Of a stretch of DNA of 62,384 nt, positions 1 through 9,914 are shown one piece after another. Under the pieces are notes generated by a model that saw only the letters and a list, made by a program, of their open reading frames with translations, had not been told where the DNA came from and searched no databases. The DNA is from Chrysophaeum taylorii (lineage: Eukaryota > Sar > Pelagophyceae > Pelagomonadales > Pelagomonadaceae): assembly GCA_029834535.1 (NCBI GenBank), contig JAQMWT010000615.1, positions 1 through 62,384 of the forward strand. The letters run 5' to 3'. Every line of letters begins with the position of its first letter. The stretch's first letter is position 1. A program made the translations under genes and the position numbers.

Positions 1-17
1 GCTTTTGCAAATCCCAG

Positions 18-2795
18 TCATGACCAGTAACAAAAAGTTAGAAAGAAGCGTATTGTGACGATGTTGGCCGGCGAGTAAGGTCGTGACGCATCAATGCCGT
101 GAACCTGGGTGTAACCGCGGACAACGAGGCGAGCCTTGTACGATTTGAAGCGGCCAGAGTCATACTCTTGGGAGGATCCACTTGAGGCTACAGATGTTGC
201 CAGAAAAGTCGAAGGAAAGCGAACAACATCCCAGCAACCAAGCTGACCAAGGGAATGATGCCTTTGGCCGGCTTGCAACCAGCCAGGACGCTCAGGATTT
301 GTCTGAGCCAAAGCTTCGCGTAAATGGGTGGAAGTAATGTTTGTATCGTCAATGTATGAATACTGAGAGGTTTCTTCGGAAGCAGAGTACTGAACATGTG
401 CATGGGGATCAACAAGGGTGTGAGCTAGACAAAGGGGAAGGAAGACATAATGAACTAACAAACGAAAGCTAGAATAAGAGACATACAAAGAGTGACAGGA
501 GGAAACAGAATCGACATTATGACAGGAGGAAACAGAATCTACATTGCGTTGTGGACAAACGCCAGAATGAAAGTTCGAGGGTTGAGTGGGTATTGTTGGT
601 AATGCGCTTTGGTCGACTTTGCGCGGTCGGCCCCGTTTGGCTCGACGTAATGGTGCACGTTTCGTATTGTCCGTTGACGGTTGTGGTATTGTTTCTGGGG
701 TGATCAGTCCCGATAAGGCCGGCTCCTGAGCATCAAAAACAGGAGACAAGGGAGCAACAGCGGAAGACAAACGAGGGTCATAATAAAATAAGTCAGGGAA
801 ACAAGAATCCACAAGAGGAGGAGGAAGGGGTTGGGAGGACAGAGACTTACGCATAGCAAAATTTTCGTCAAAAACAACGTCAATAGGCGTATGGATGACC
901 GGCCCAGTGGAGCGTTGAAGCAATATGCGATAACCAGGACCGGCAGAGGGATACCCTATGAAGATACCTGTTATAGCTTTGGTAGGCCATTTGTCGCCAG
1001 TAAGAATTGCAACAGGACAGCCCCAAACACGAAGAAAATCGACACGGGAGAGAGTTGCATGTAGCATTTCATATGGCGTCATGTAACCAGGGTTAGAGGC
1101 GTTTGGCATGCGCTCGGAGATGAAGTCAGCCGTTTCCATGGCCCAACGCCAAAAATCAGGTGGACGGTGCGCATGCACCAAAAGAGTGCGAGTAATATCA
1201 GCAGTTGCGCGATGAGAGCGTTCCACAACACCAGAAAAAGCGTGCGCCTGTGAAGTTTTGGACTGAGCAGCAGGAGCCCGTTTGAGGGCGATGTTGTTGC
1301 CCAGACAGAAGGTTTCGAATTGGCCCATAAGAGAGCGGTCACGATCGGTGTAGATGAGGGCGATACGATATCCAAATGGGCGAACCACGGTAGACAGAAA
1401 AAGTTCGAGTTGACGAGCGTTCGTAAGTGCATCGTGTCGTGGGGCAAAGTAACGTGTGCGGCGGCGCGTATGATCATCGACAAACGCAAGGATGGCACGG
1501 TCGTGGTAAATGAAAGAAGGAACGCCTGTGAACATGAGATCGGCGTGGATAATAAGATAGGGCGCAACGGCACGTGGGCGAGACAAAGGCTCAGTGGCAG
1601 GAAGCGAGGTGGAAGTGGAGGCATGTGCTTTACGTTGGCCAACATGCGCAGCATGCATTTTACCTAGAGCACAAGCAGGACAAAAAGAAAGAGACGCGGA
1701 GCTCGGAAAAAGCGGTGCGCCAACAGCGAGAGAAGACAAAAGTCGGATATAAGAGGGACTATAGTGACCGAGACGAGCATGCCAAAGGTCGAAGGTAAGT
1801 TGAGTGCGTTGAGACACAACGGGAAACGCACAAGGGTCATGTACGCGAGGGCAAGAAGAAAATGCCACAAAAGGCGAAACGAAGTCCGCGTAGGGCGCAG
1901 CGGTCGTATTGCCGATCCAACAGACGATCAAAAGAAGACCACAGCGACGAAGCAGGGGAATAACGTGATGCGTTTGACGGTGACGTAAAATTCGTTGCGG
2001 ATGAGTAGGGCCAACATCCTGAATCGTATGACAATCGTAACCAACTTGCTCAAGGGCATGATCCGAAAGAATCCGTTTGTCACCAAGGCCAGGAGAGATG
2101 GGGGTATGCGGGAACGCGACATGGATACCATGAGGGGCGGAAAGAGTGGGTGTAGGAGAAGGAAGACCACGATTGTCGAGAGAACCAATTGAAGGGAACG
2201 TTAAGTGAGCAGTGCCAGAACCAGAAACAAAGCCAGTGCCGATAGCAGAAGTGATGTTGTGCTGTTGAGTATTGTCAAGGTCAGTGAAACCAGCAGGGGA
2301 ATTGAAGAGATTGACGTTTGCGCCGGTATCGTAGACGACGAGGCGAAGGTTGTTGCTGTGCAGGTAGTCTCGCTCACGAGCGGTGAGCAGAGCGGTAAGG
2401 GCATTGGTGGAGGAAAGGATTCGGTGAAAGGAGGCGGAGATGGAAAGAAGATGGAAATTGAAAGACGGATAGGTGGGTGCAGAAAGAGATGGGTCAGGAG
2501 GGGAGATGGCGGTGGAAGGTGGGACAGAGGGTGTGGTGGAGGGTGGCAACGCAAGAAGCGGCGGAGAGGGTTGAGATGGGGGCAAGAGTGGGATGGGGGC
2601 GGAAATATAGTTTTGGTAGAATGGTGGATGGGGTCGAGGTGGGTATTGGGGATTAGATCGAGGTGGGTAGTGGAGATTGGAGCGAGGTGGGTATTGGGGA
2701 CGAGGGCGAGGGTGGGCTGCGGCTTGGGAGAGCAAATAGCGCTGGCGCTTACGACAATCCTTCTGGTGATGGCCAGGAATACCACAAAGTGACAA
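18..2795 (-). pseudogene. Copia Pol polyprotein (protease, integrase, start of RT), interrupted
   Basis: The frame opens with the second half of a CCHC knuckle (Cys-Gly-Ile-Pro-Gly-His-His), then a Pro-rich linker. A protease motif Asp-Thr-Gly-Ala-Asn follows, then the pre-integrase Leu-Trp-His-x-Arg-Leu-Gly-His and its Cys pair. The integrase core has its Asp residues and a Gly-Val-Val-Glu-Arg-Ser-His motif. After a low-complexity linker with a short duplicated peptide (Asn-Val-Asp-Ser-Val-Ser-Ser-Cys-His, twice) the RT entry sequence Lys-Ala-Arg-Leu-Val-Val-Arg-Gly appears. The frame then stops at 18. RT consensus residues continue in another frame from about 45 to the edge, so there is a frameshift. 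There is no ATG start, as expected for gag-pol. Confidence 0.85.
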
Positions 2796-3622
2796 AGGTC
2801 AGTAGGGCGTGGGCGCTTGCGATAGAAAGAACCACGGGAAAATGGAGGCGAAGGCCGGGAACGGAAAGGTGGGCGAGGGCGAGAACGCTGTTGGGAGCGC
2901 AAAGCAATGAGACGATGAAGGCATTTATCCGAAGGATGGTTGGTACGACCGCAAAAGTTGCAACGTTCACGATGGCGGGGACTCTCACGGAGCGTAGCAT
3001 GGACAAGCGCAGACTTGGTCTGAAGATAATCGAAAACTTTACTGTTGAGGCGATCAACGAAACCATCATATGTGCGCAGTTTAGGGTCAAGTGCAATGAG
3101 ATCCTTAGGCAAGATCGAGTCGGGGATTTTCGTCTGAAGCAACTGCAATGCAAGAGTCTCAGGGAAATCTTGATGATGCCGAGCAACTTGAACACCAGTG
3201 ATGAACTTGTTAAGAAAAGACTCAAGTTCATCGATATTGTTGCATACCAAGGAATGCAAGGAAGCAATTGCAGACTGAGCGACACGATCTCCATGGCCCA
3301 TGTAAACATCAGTAATGCGCTTGTAAAGCCGCGTGAAGTTCATATCGCGGTTTTCACGGATATCCGCATGATCAGCATCATGCATTGGAAGTGCCATAAA
3401 CAGTGCAGAGTACCAACGTTGCTGCTTAACACCAAATTCTTCTTCAGAGCAGCCAGAGGCGGAAATGGTGGTCCAAGTGTCGTTGGTCAAGATAATGCGA
3501 TCACCGGTGGAAATGATCATGTTTTCCAGTCGCCGGGTCCATTGGTGAAAAAGATGTCGCTCACCGCTGAAGGCATCAAGTTTTTGCGAAAGCTTGCTAT
3601 CTTTAATTTCAATCGAGGACAT
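2201..3622 (-). CDS. Copia Gag, frame-disrupted at its C-terminal zinc knuckle region
   Basis: Gag binds element RNA and forms virus-like particles. The ATG at 3620-3622 (Met-Ser-Ser-Ile-Glu-Ile) was preferred over an upstream TTG. The protein has the helical copia gag domain, with a Trp/Arg-rich N-terminus and a leucine-rich middle. A CCHC knuckle follows: C-x2-C-x4-H-x4-C starting Cys-Asn-Phe-Cys-Gly. A second knuckle begins in this frame near 2790 but only completes after a -1 shift into the pol frame. The remaining gag-frame ORF down to 2201 is Pro/His-rich out-of-frame translation and probably not real protein. Frame break and decay are seen directly; the function is family knowledge. 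Confidence 0.8.
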   Translation of the reverse strand: MSSIEIKDSKLSQKLDAFSGERHLFHQWTRRLENMIISTGDRIILTNDTWTTISASGCSEEEFGVKQQRWYSALFMALPMHDADHADIRENRDMNFTRLYKRITDVYMGHGDRVAQSAIASLHSLVCNNIDELESFLNKFITGVQVARHHQDFPETLALQLLQTKIPDSILPKDLIALDPKLRTYDGFVDRLNSKVFDYLQTKSALVHATLRESPRHRERCNFCGRTNHPSDKCLHRLIALRSQQRSRPRPPFRSRPSPPFSRGSFYRKRPRPTDLCHFVVFLAITRRIVVSASAICSPKPQPTLALVPNTHLAPISTTHLDLIPNTHLDPIHHSTKTIFPPPSHSCPHLNPLRRFLRCHPPPHPLSHLPPPSPLLTHLFLHPPIRLSISIFFPSPPPFTESFPPPMPLPLCSPLVSETTCTATTFASSSTIPAQTSISSIPLLVSLTLTILNSTTSLLLSALALFLVLALLT

Positions 3623-3660
3623 GATAAACGAGAGCGAACCGAACACGTAGCAATGAACTG

Positions 3661-4482
3661 AAGCCGATGAAGAGTCGACGTGAAGTCAAGCACAGGTTCG
3701 ATCGGAACGAACGAACAGTGCTACCATGTGACAACTGGAATGGGGCGTTAGACTAGCGATAAAGGAATGACGTAGGGATACTGGATACGTGGTGCAGGGG
3801 TAAGTGTCATAGCTTCCTCACAATTCCGCGAAAGGCGTCCCGTTGAACGGGTATCAAGCCTCGAGAAAGAGAGGGTAAGCCTTAGCGGTCAGGATTTGCC
3901 GCCACACGCTCAAACCTACCTGCAGTGGTGCCTGCGGTTATGGTATTTTTCGAGGTTATCACGCTCTCGCACAACAACCCAAATACACTACGGGGCCCGT
4001 CCTCTCTTCGCCTGCCCCGCGACTCGGCGATGACCCCGACTAGGTCCCGCATACCTTATCTACGCCGGTCAGGCACATCCCTCCTACCCCACGAAACCAC
4101 ACACATCCTTCATGCGCCACACACACACCCCCCTCTTAGCAGTCGACCTTTAAAGACAAATACGCTACACTCCGCCGCCACTAGTAATAATGAAGGGAGA
4201 ATCGTAGTGGATCTCGGTTATAGGCACTTATGTAATAATACGGGGTCCGTCCTGCTGTGTTGTCGGGAGTCACCAGAAAAGCGCGCGCCCCCAAACTGCG
4301 GCGCATGTGCGGATTCGGAGAAGGGCGGTTCATGGGCACGGCTGCCCAGTGGTCGGCTCCGAGGGGTGTGCATGAATGATGAGACGCGAGGGACTATTTT
4401 TTTCTCTCTCTCTCCCTCCGTCGCTCTTCTCTTGGCGCCATTGTTGGTGTCGTTGCTGCCAGAAAAAGCGAAGGACAGCTAC
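3661..4482. other. Intergenic: retroelement 5' flank plus a RepB copy
   Basis: There is no convincing coding sequence. 3991-4160 is a RepB copy. An ORF across 3925-4674 on the plus strand is a chance reading through the repeat and the antisense of the CRAL-TRIO gene. A pyrimidine tract (CTCTCTCTCCCTCC) lies at about 4405-4420. Confidence 0.6.
3991..4160 (-). repeat. RepB short dispersed repeat, copy 1
   Basis: About 170 bp from GGGGCCCGTCCTCTCTTCGC to TTAGCAGTCGACCTTTAAAG. The same sequence recurs at 11657-11886 and 42271-42500 in the opposite orientation, at 40943-41115 in this orientation, in weaker form at 13012-13155, as a fragment at 46880-46952, and starts again at 62368. No ORF is conserved. 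Strand is assigned relative to the 11657 copy. Confidence 0.85.
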
Positions 4483-5839
4483 TTAAAACACGACAAACCA
4501 GAAGACGAAGATGAACATGGACGTCAGTATTGCGTACTTGCTCTTGGAAGACACGGCACGGTGTTGATGAACGGCGACGACCAGGCCTCTGTCGCGCGAT
4601 CCTGGCACGTCGGGAGATTTCGTGTCCTCGGGTTCTTTCTTCTCGTCCTCTTTTGGCTCTTCGGGCGCCGGTGATTGAGGGTGAAGGTCGTGTTCTTCCT
4701 CGTCTTTGCGCGGCGATGGGTTTGTTTCAGCGACGCGCGATACCTGCTGCGGGTTACTGACGGCAGACGCGTTCGCGCAACACAGCCAGGGCGAAGATTT
4801 CCTAACGGGCTTCGGCCGTGGGATATCCTTGACGGCAGTGGTCGGTTGCCACGTCGTTTGCAACCTGGGTTCCTCCGACGAGGCCGTCTCCTCAACGGGG
4901 CCGGCGGCCTCGGGAAAAGCGTCGGACACGAGCTCCTGGATCTCGGGCAACATGTTGCGACCGGGGTGCGTGCCGCCTATCAGCGTAGGGACCGAGCTCA
5001 TCGGGATGCCGTTGCGCTCCATTTCTTTGAGGTACTTGGACGGCCCCCCGAGAATTTTGATCTTGTCCTTGGTAACCTAGGAACGGAGTCTCGTCTGGTT
5101 TCGCTGCTCCGGTACTCACGGGGTGGATGAACGGCGAGATAACTGCGTAGACCGTCCGAAAAATGAAAGGGGCGTTGATGATGAAGATCTTCCACATGCC
5201 CTCGGGGTAGTACTGGGATCCGAGACCCATAATCTCGCCCGTGAGCTTGCGAACGTCTCCGCGGCGGACGAGCGGACCGAGCGCGAGCGGCGCGAGATCC
5301 AACACGTATACTTGCTTGTAGCGCGTGAGACCGGTCGCTTGCGAATTCTTGACCTTGAGGCGCTCCATCGCTTCGGTTGCCTGCGCGCGTACGAGCACGA
5401 TCTCCTCGGTCGTGAGGTCGCACGAGCACAACGCCGCGACCTCGACGAGTTGCTCGACCCAGATCAAGTGACCGTAGAGGTCGTCGCCGCCGGCCGTCAT
5501 CCGGATGTGCTCCATCACAGTCTCGAGCCCCCGGAGATTTCGCGTCAAGATCGAGTCGATCTTGCCTTCGCGCCGCCACGTCGAGATCTTGACAAACGCC
5601 TCCTTGGTTTGCTCGAGACGCTCGGCCTCCGTCCCTTTGTTGTGCGTCCATAGCCCCCGGATGATCCGGTCTTGCCAGGCTGCGTCGAATCCCTCGACAG
5701 CAGCGACGGGTATCTCGCGTTTTACGCGCTCGAAGATGCGCGTCTCCTCGTCGGTGAAGGCCGTCCCCTCGACGAGTGCCTTGTTCGGGGCGAGCCCTAG
5801 ACGCCCTAATGCATCGTCCCGTGCCGCGACCGACTCCAT
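4483..5839 (-). CDS. CRAL-TRIO (Sec14-like) lipid-transfer protein with C-terminal membrane anchor
   Basis: Two exons, 5120-5839 and 4483-5076, separated by a 43-nt intron (5077-5119, GTGAGT...CTAG), encode about 437 aa. Splicing joins Phe-Ile-His-Pro to Val-Thr-Lys-Asp-Lys-Ile, as in Sec14 domains and the paralogue at 9915. The lipid-binding fold is marked by Arg-Tyr-Lys-Gln near residue 185 and by Tyr-Tyr-Pro-Glu-Gly-x-x-Lys-Ile-Phe-Ile-Ile-Asn-Ala-Pro just before the intron. A charged Glu/Lys/Pro-rich linker follows, and the protein ends in a hydrophobic Ile/Phe/Val segment, a likely tail anchor. The start is the in-frame ATG at 5837-5839 that aligns with the paralogue; the upstream extension has no ATG. 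The probable role is phosphoinositide or lipid transfer at a membrane contact; the ligand is unknown. Confidence 0.82.
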
Positions 5840-6496
5840 GCGAAACTCTCGAAATACCCAGGGAGGAGACCCAAAACGGAGTGCGCGTCGGACCACCAAA
5901 CAGACAGCGCGGACCTTGGCAACGAGCCGCCACCACAGACCCTCTCGCTGCACCACTCTCACCACCTTTCTTTCACCCCTGCTACTGATGACAAGGATTC
6001 ATGAATCTTTCACGTCACGCTTTCCGACCGGCCCAAAAAGAAAGTGCAGTATTGAACGTATTGCTCCTCGAGGCCGATAACAAGCCGGCTTGTGCCGAAT
6101 CGCCGGCGACGCCTCCCGATCGGAGGAGGCGCCGCGTGCCGTTCTCAGAGCAGCGTGCCAATCTTTGCGCGCGTTCAAGTTCACGCAGGCATCGCTAAGT
6201 GGTAGTTCTCAAGGTGCCGCCAGGCTCCGACGTTTAATTCGCGAATAGCCATGGCTTTTTCTCGCTGGCGGCCATTTCCTGGGGAAGCTGCATAATAATA
6301 ATAATAATAATAATAACAACTGCGTGTCGTGGCGGGAGCATTGTGGCCCTTGTTTACTATGTAACAAGGAGCACAGCCATCATCAGCGCGCCGCACTCTA
6401 CTATTAGTAGATGGGTTTCGCCGTCGCTCTCCATCGATCCTTTGTTGGTGGGGAGCGTTGTACTGCGCCTTCGGACGCGCGCGTTCACAGAGTTTA
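5840..6496. other. Intergenic with an (ATA)n microsatellite
   Basis: Upstream of the first CRAL-TRIO gene and downstream of the armadillo gene. (ATA)n lies at 6292-6317. Short ORFs on both strands here lack any recognisable domain. No RNA gene was seen. Confidence 0.55.
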
Positions 6497-8548
6497 TTAG
6501 TAGAGACGGAACGACAAATCGCGGAGAGCCGTACTATGGGCGACGATGTGGTCGAGGTCGATGGGAGTTTCGACCTCCTCGAAAACGTCGTCGCAAGGAA
6601 ACAGCTCGGTCCCTTGAAGATTGGGCTCGGCGGCTCTAGCCGCCGTGCGGTTATACGCGTCGAGGTCGTCGGGGGTCATTTTAAGGGTGGCAATGGCGGA
6701 CTGGAGCCAGTCGGGGGGCGCCTGGCGCAAAAAGTTCCAGGTCGAGCATCGGAAGAGGGCCTTTGGGGCCTGGGTGCGATCGACGAATGGGATGGGTCTG
6801 TCTTCAGCGTGGGCCTCCCACCTCTCCATTGGGGTCGGAGCGACGCGGGCGAGGGCCATCGAGGCGACGGTCAGTAGCGGCATGTGCTCTGTCCGGAGAC
6901 AAAAGCCGGCGAAGGCGTCGACGGCGCCCGCGTCGAAGAAGAGGAGGTGGTTGGCCTTGAAGGCGAGCACGGTGGTGGCCGCGAGGCACGCGGCGTAGAC
7001 CGCCGGCGCGTACGCGTCTGTCGCAGCGAGGGCGCCGCGGCCAAAGTCGTCGATAACGCGGCGGCACGCGGCGAAGATCCCGAGCTGCGCCACGATAGCC
7101 TTGTTGGCGAGGGAGTCGTAAGCGATGGCGGCGGCGCAGTTCGCCGCGTTACGGAGGATGTTGACGTGGGTCGCGTTTCGCATCGCGTGCACGCACAGAT
7201 CGGGCGCCTGGCTCGCGGCGAGCGCACTTCTCGAGGCCTCGTCGACGGCACAATTAGCTAGGGCGCGGAAGCTCGCGGCAACTACGGCGTCGTCTGTCAG
7301 CAGGTCACAAGCAGTGATGGCTGTGCACATCGCGCGGTCAGCGCGCGCCTCGAGGCATCTCGCGGCGGTGTAAGCTGAGCGAAAGGCCACGTTGGCGATG
7401 GCTCGCGCCGCGTTTCTGACAGGCCCCCCGTCGAGCGCGAACAGCGAGCACCTGACGATCGGGCCCGCGCCGTCGAGCTCGACCAGCATCGTCCGGTTTG
7501 CCTGCGAGGCCAGAGTGATGTTCGTCAGCGCCGCTAGAGCCGCCTCCTGCACGAGCTCGGTGATGACCACCCCGTCATCGCGAGACGAGAGTAGTTCGGC
7601 TTCTTCGCTCGCAAAGTCCTTCCGCGCTCCGAGCGTCGGCGGCCTCGCGTGCTCGATGAGCTTGACGAGGGCACCAATGCCTCCTGCTGCCGCGATGCGG
7701 ACGCGATTTGGGGCGTCGAGAGCTAGGGCGGCGATGGCGCGGCACGCGTGCGTCAGGACGGGCGGCTGCGAGGCACGGCGCACGCACTCGACCAATACCT
7801 TAACACCGTCCGCCTCGGCGACGGCGGCGCGCATAGGTCCCTCGCGTTGTGACAAATGTGTGAGCGCGAGCAGTGCCGGCCCGCACACCATGCTTGCGGT
7901 AGCGCTGTGCGCTACCTTTGGAATGGCGCCGTCGACGACGCCGACGAGGAACGTAGGGACACGCGCCGCGATCATGCGCTCCTGGGCCGTGTGGGGCGCA
8001 GCGATGGCGACGTTGAGAGCGTATCTCGCAAACGCGAAATCCACCGCGTCGACCTCCTCGAGGACAGTCGACGGCGCGAGCCGCATAACAAACCCGTTAA
8101 GCCAAAGGCTCAGGAGCTGTTTCTCCTCGCGCTCTCGCGCGGCCGCCTGCGACGCGCGAGCCTCGTGCTCTCGCGCCTGGGCCCCGCGGATTGCGATAAC
8201 CGACCGCGTCGTCTTCTCCACCTTGGCCACACGCGCTTCCAGAGCCCCCAGTTCAACTTCGACGCGTTCGATGACTTCCGCGGCCATTGTCTTAACGGCA
8301 ATCCCCACCTCGCGCACGGCCGCCTCAATCACGTTGCCCCCGAGCTGCGCGACGGCCTCGAGCTTCTGGCCCACCACATACGCGGGCCGCAGCGTTTCTC
8401 GCCGCCGTCGCACAGCGTGGCTCATCGTGGGCGTTACGGTCAACAAGGATTCGCCGCGAAGCGAAAAACCCTGCCCAACGGCAATTTCCTCACCTTTTGC
8501 AGGTGTATTTGCGATGAAGGACGGTGCCTTTTGATCTTGCGATGGCAT
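6497..8548 (-). CDS. Armadillo-repeat protein
   Basis: A single 683-aa ORF. Residues about 45-175 are helical and Ala/Glu-rich (coiled-coil-like). From about residue 200 onward there are repeated armadillo/HEAT-like helices, for example Ala-Leu-Ala-Ala-Leu-Thr-Asn-Ile-Thr-Leu, Asn-Ala-Ala-Arg-Ala-Ile-Ala-Asn-Val-Ala and Ala-Ala-Ile-Ala-Tyr. The fold implies a scaffold or protein-protein role; I cannot assign an orthologue. The 5'-most ATG (8546-8548) lies in a dispersed repeat (8511-8633), so the true start may be the ATG at 8423-8425 (Met-Ser-His-Ala-Val-Arg-Arg), giving 642 aa. No introns are apparent. Confidence 0.75.
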   Translation of the reverse strand: MPSQDQKAPSFIANTPAKGEEIAVGQGFSLRGESLLTVTPTMSHAVRRRRETLRPAYVVGQKLEAVAQLGGNVIEAAVREVGIAVKTMAAEVIERVEVELGALEARVAKVEKTTRSVIAIRGAQAREHEARASQAAAREREEKQLLSLWLNGFVMRLAPSTVLEEVDAVDFAFARYALNVAIAAPHTAQERMIAARVPTFLVGVVDGAIPKVAHSATASMVCGPALLALTHLSQREGPMRAAVAEADGVKVLVECVRRASQPPVLTHACRAIAALALDAPNRVRIAAAGGIGALVKLIEHARPPTLGARKDFASEEAELLSSRDDGVVITELVQEAALAALTNITLASQANRTMLVELDGAGPIVRCSLFALDGGPVRNAARAIANVAFRSAYTAARCLEARADRAMCTAITACDLLTDDAVVAASFRALANCAVDEASRSALAASQAPDLCVHAMRNATHVNILRNAANCAAAIAYDSLANKAIVAQLGIFAACRRVIDDFGRGALAATDAYAPAVYAACLAATTVLAFKANHLLFFDAGAVDAFAGFCLRTEHMPLLTVASMALARVAPTPMERWEAHAEDRPIPFVDRTQAPKALFRCSTWNFLRQAPPDWLQSAIATLKMTPDDLDAYNRTAARAAEPNLQGTELFPCDDVFEEVETPIDLDHIVAHSTALRDLSFRLY

Positions 8549-8633
8549 CCGTCCTCCCGGCGTAGGTTGGCACCTGTTCGTCTCTCGTGCGAGCCGGGCC
8601 AGTTGGAAGCGGAACGTTCGCAGTGGGACGGGT
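8511..8633 (+). repeat. Dispersed repeat R3, copy 1 (overlaps the armadillo gene 5' end)
   Basis: About 120 bp shared with 29922-30041. Both contain GACGGTGCCTT, then GGCATC, then CTCCCGGCGTAGGTTGGCAC, then GGAACGTTCGCAG and GGGACGGG. Both lie just upstream of a minus-strand gene's start codon. Identity is interrupted by small substitutions and indels. Confidence 0.85.
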
Positions 8634-8640
8634 TATATCC

Positions 8641-9914
8641 TGCCTGGGATCGCAGAAGGAAAAGTGAACGACAAGATGGTTTTCAGTCAAAGTGCTGTCT
8701 CCGCGTCGCATGGCGGCAGGCGTAAACTCTCCACCGACGCTCCTTTCTGCGCCCCTCGTCTGAACGCCCTGTGATTCCGGTCCTGCGCGCTACAGCGCCG
8801 GGATTAGCCTAAGCTTCATGCACTCACTACTGGGCTGGCCTACACAGACAGTAGTCTGTTTGTTTGTTTGTTTGTTTGTTTGGTTGGTTGTTTGAACCCC
8901 CGCTGGAAGTCATGGGCAGACGAAAGGCTAGAACGATGGCCAGCGCAAGAGCGGCCAGAGCCCAAGCGCGACTTTGGGCTGAATGCGAGTCGCCCCTCGG
9001 CAGATTAGTCACCACTCGGGCCGCCACTTGCCTGCACGGCACCGCTTCTCGCGGCGGGTTCCCCGTGTTCTGGCCATTGCGTCGCGCGCGATATGTCCAC
9101 GTGACGAGCGCGCGCGTGGTGATAGTAATTATTATGAGACGGTCCGCATCTCCCAGGCTCAAAGAGCCAGAATATTACCTCTTCGCTCGTTAATTAGGAG
9201 ATAATTAGACGTGCATCGAGACGACGCCGACCTCCCGCGCAAAAATCCATAGTGACAAAAGTTGCCGTGCACTCTGGGGAGTGGGGTTTATTTTGCCAGA
9301 AACCGCGTACTAAACGATCATCAAGCACCCAAGTCAAAAAACTCTCCGATTTCACCCTTTAGTCTTCGCCGGCTTTTTTACTGCGACTACAAGGCAGGAC
9401 CGGTGGACTTGGCAAACAGCAGCGTATGCGCGCGACGATATGGTTCGCACGTAGCTTGATTCGCGCCCTTTTTCGCCTCATGACCACAATTCGTAGCATC
9501 GAACGCATCTGCACGAGAATCCGTGATGATATGGGTAGATAAGTAGGAAGAGAAATGTGCGGGGAGCACGTCGCACCCGCAACCTCAGTTAGATACCTCG
9601 CTAGTATTTATTCGACATCGCCCTGTCGCAGACACGAGTCAGCAGCAAGGGCGAGCTCGAGTGGCATTCCCGCCGAAGTCGAGTCACAGTACAGAGTCGC
9701 CGAGACAGGGACGCGAGCAGCAACTGGAATGAAGATGGAGGCACGCCCCCGCCCTCATTAAGAGGCTTCTTGTTGGGACACGGTTGTCCATCCTCGCATC
9801 ATGAACTCCGAACAAGTTACTTCCGTCTTTCAGGCGACGATGATATGGTGGTGGGTCCGTCTGTCAGGGGTGCGGGCTCCGATCAAACAGCGGATGATGA
9901 TCCCATCGTGTGTG
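8641..9914. other. Intergenic with microsatellite and R4 hairpin motif
   Basis: (TTTG)n lies at about 8856-8892. An R4 motif copy is at 9150-9173. No supported gene was found; overlapping ORFs on both strands at 8827-9193 are typical shadows of G+C-rich DNA. Confidence 0.55.
9150..9173 (+). repeat. R4 short hairpin motif, copy 1
   Basis: The sequence CTCCCAGGCTCAAAGAGCCA contains a perfect 5-bp stem with a 3-nt loop (GGCTC-AAA-GAGCC, 9156-9168). The reverse complement recurs at 47337-47370 and, with one stem mismatch, at 56437-56471. Confidence 0.6.

Larger units (their letters stand above)
1..3660 (-). mobile_element. Ty1/copia-type LTR retrotransposon, internal region, decayed and cut by the window edge
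   Basis: Read on the minus strand the order is gag, a CCHC zinc knuckle, aspartic protease (D-T-G), GAG-pre-integrase and integrase core, then the start of reverse transcriptase. Integrase before RT is the copia order. The left window edge cuts the element inside RT, so RNase H and the 3' LTR are not visible. I could not define a 5' LTR or primer-binding site in 3660-3990. At least two frame breaks (about 2790 and about 40) suggest a non-autonomous or dead copy. A RepB repeat lies just beyond its gag end at 3991-4160. Confidence 0.9.

Noticed and set aside
1320..2192. Plus-strand ORFs across the copia element
   Set aside because: Antisense shadows of the integrase and protease coding frames.
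2780..2800. Programmed -1 frameshift between gag and pol
   Set aside because: No slippery heptamer, and the shift bisects a zinc knuckle; decay is simpler.
8827..9193. Overlapping ORFs on both strands as genes
   Set aside because: They include a microsatellite and an R4 motif, have no domain, and are mutually antisense.
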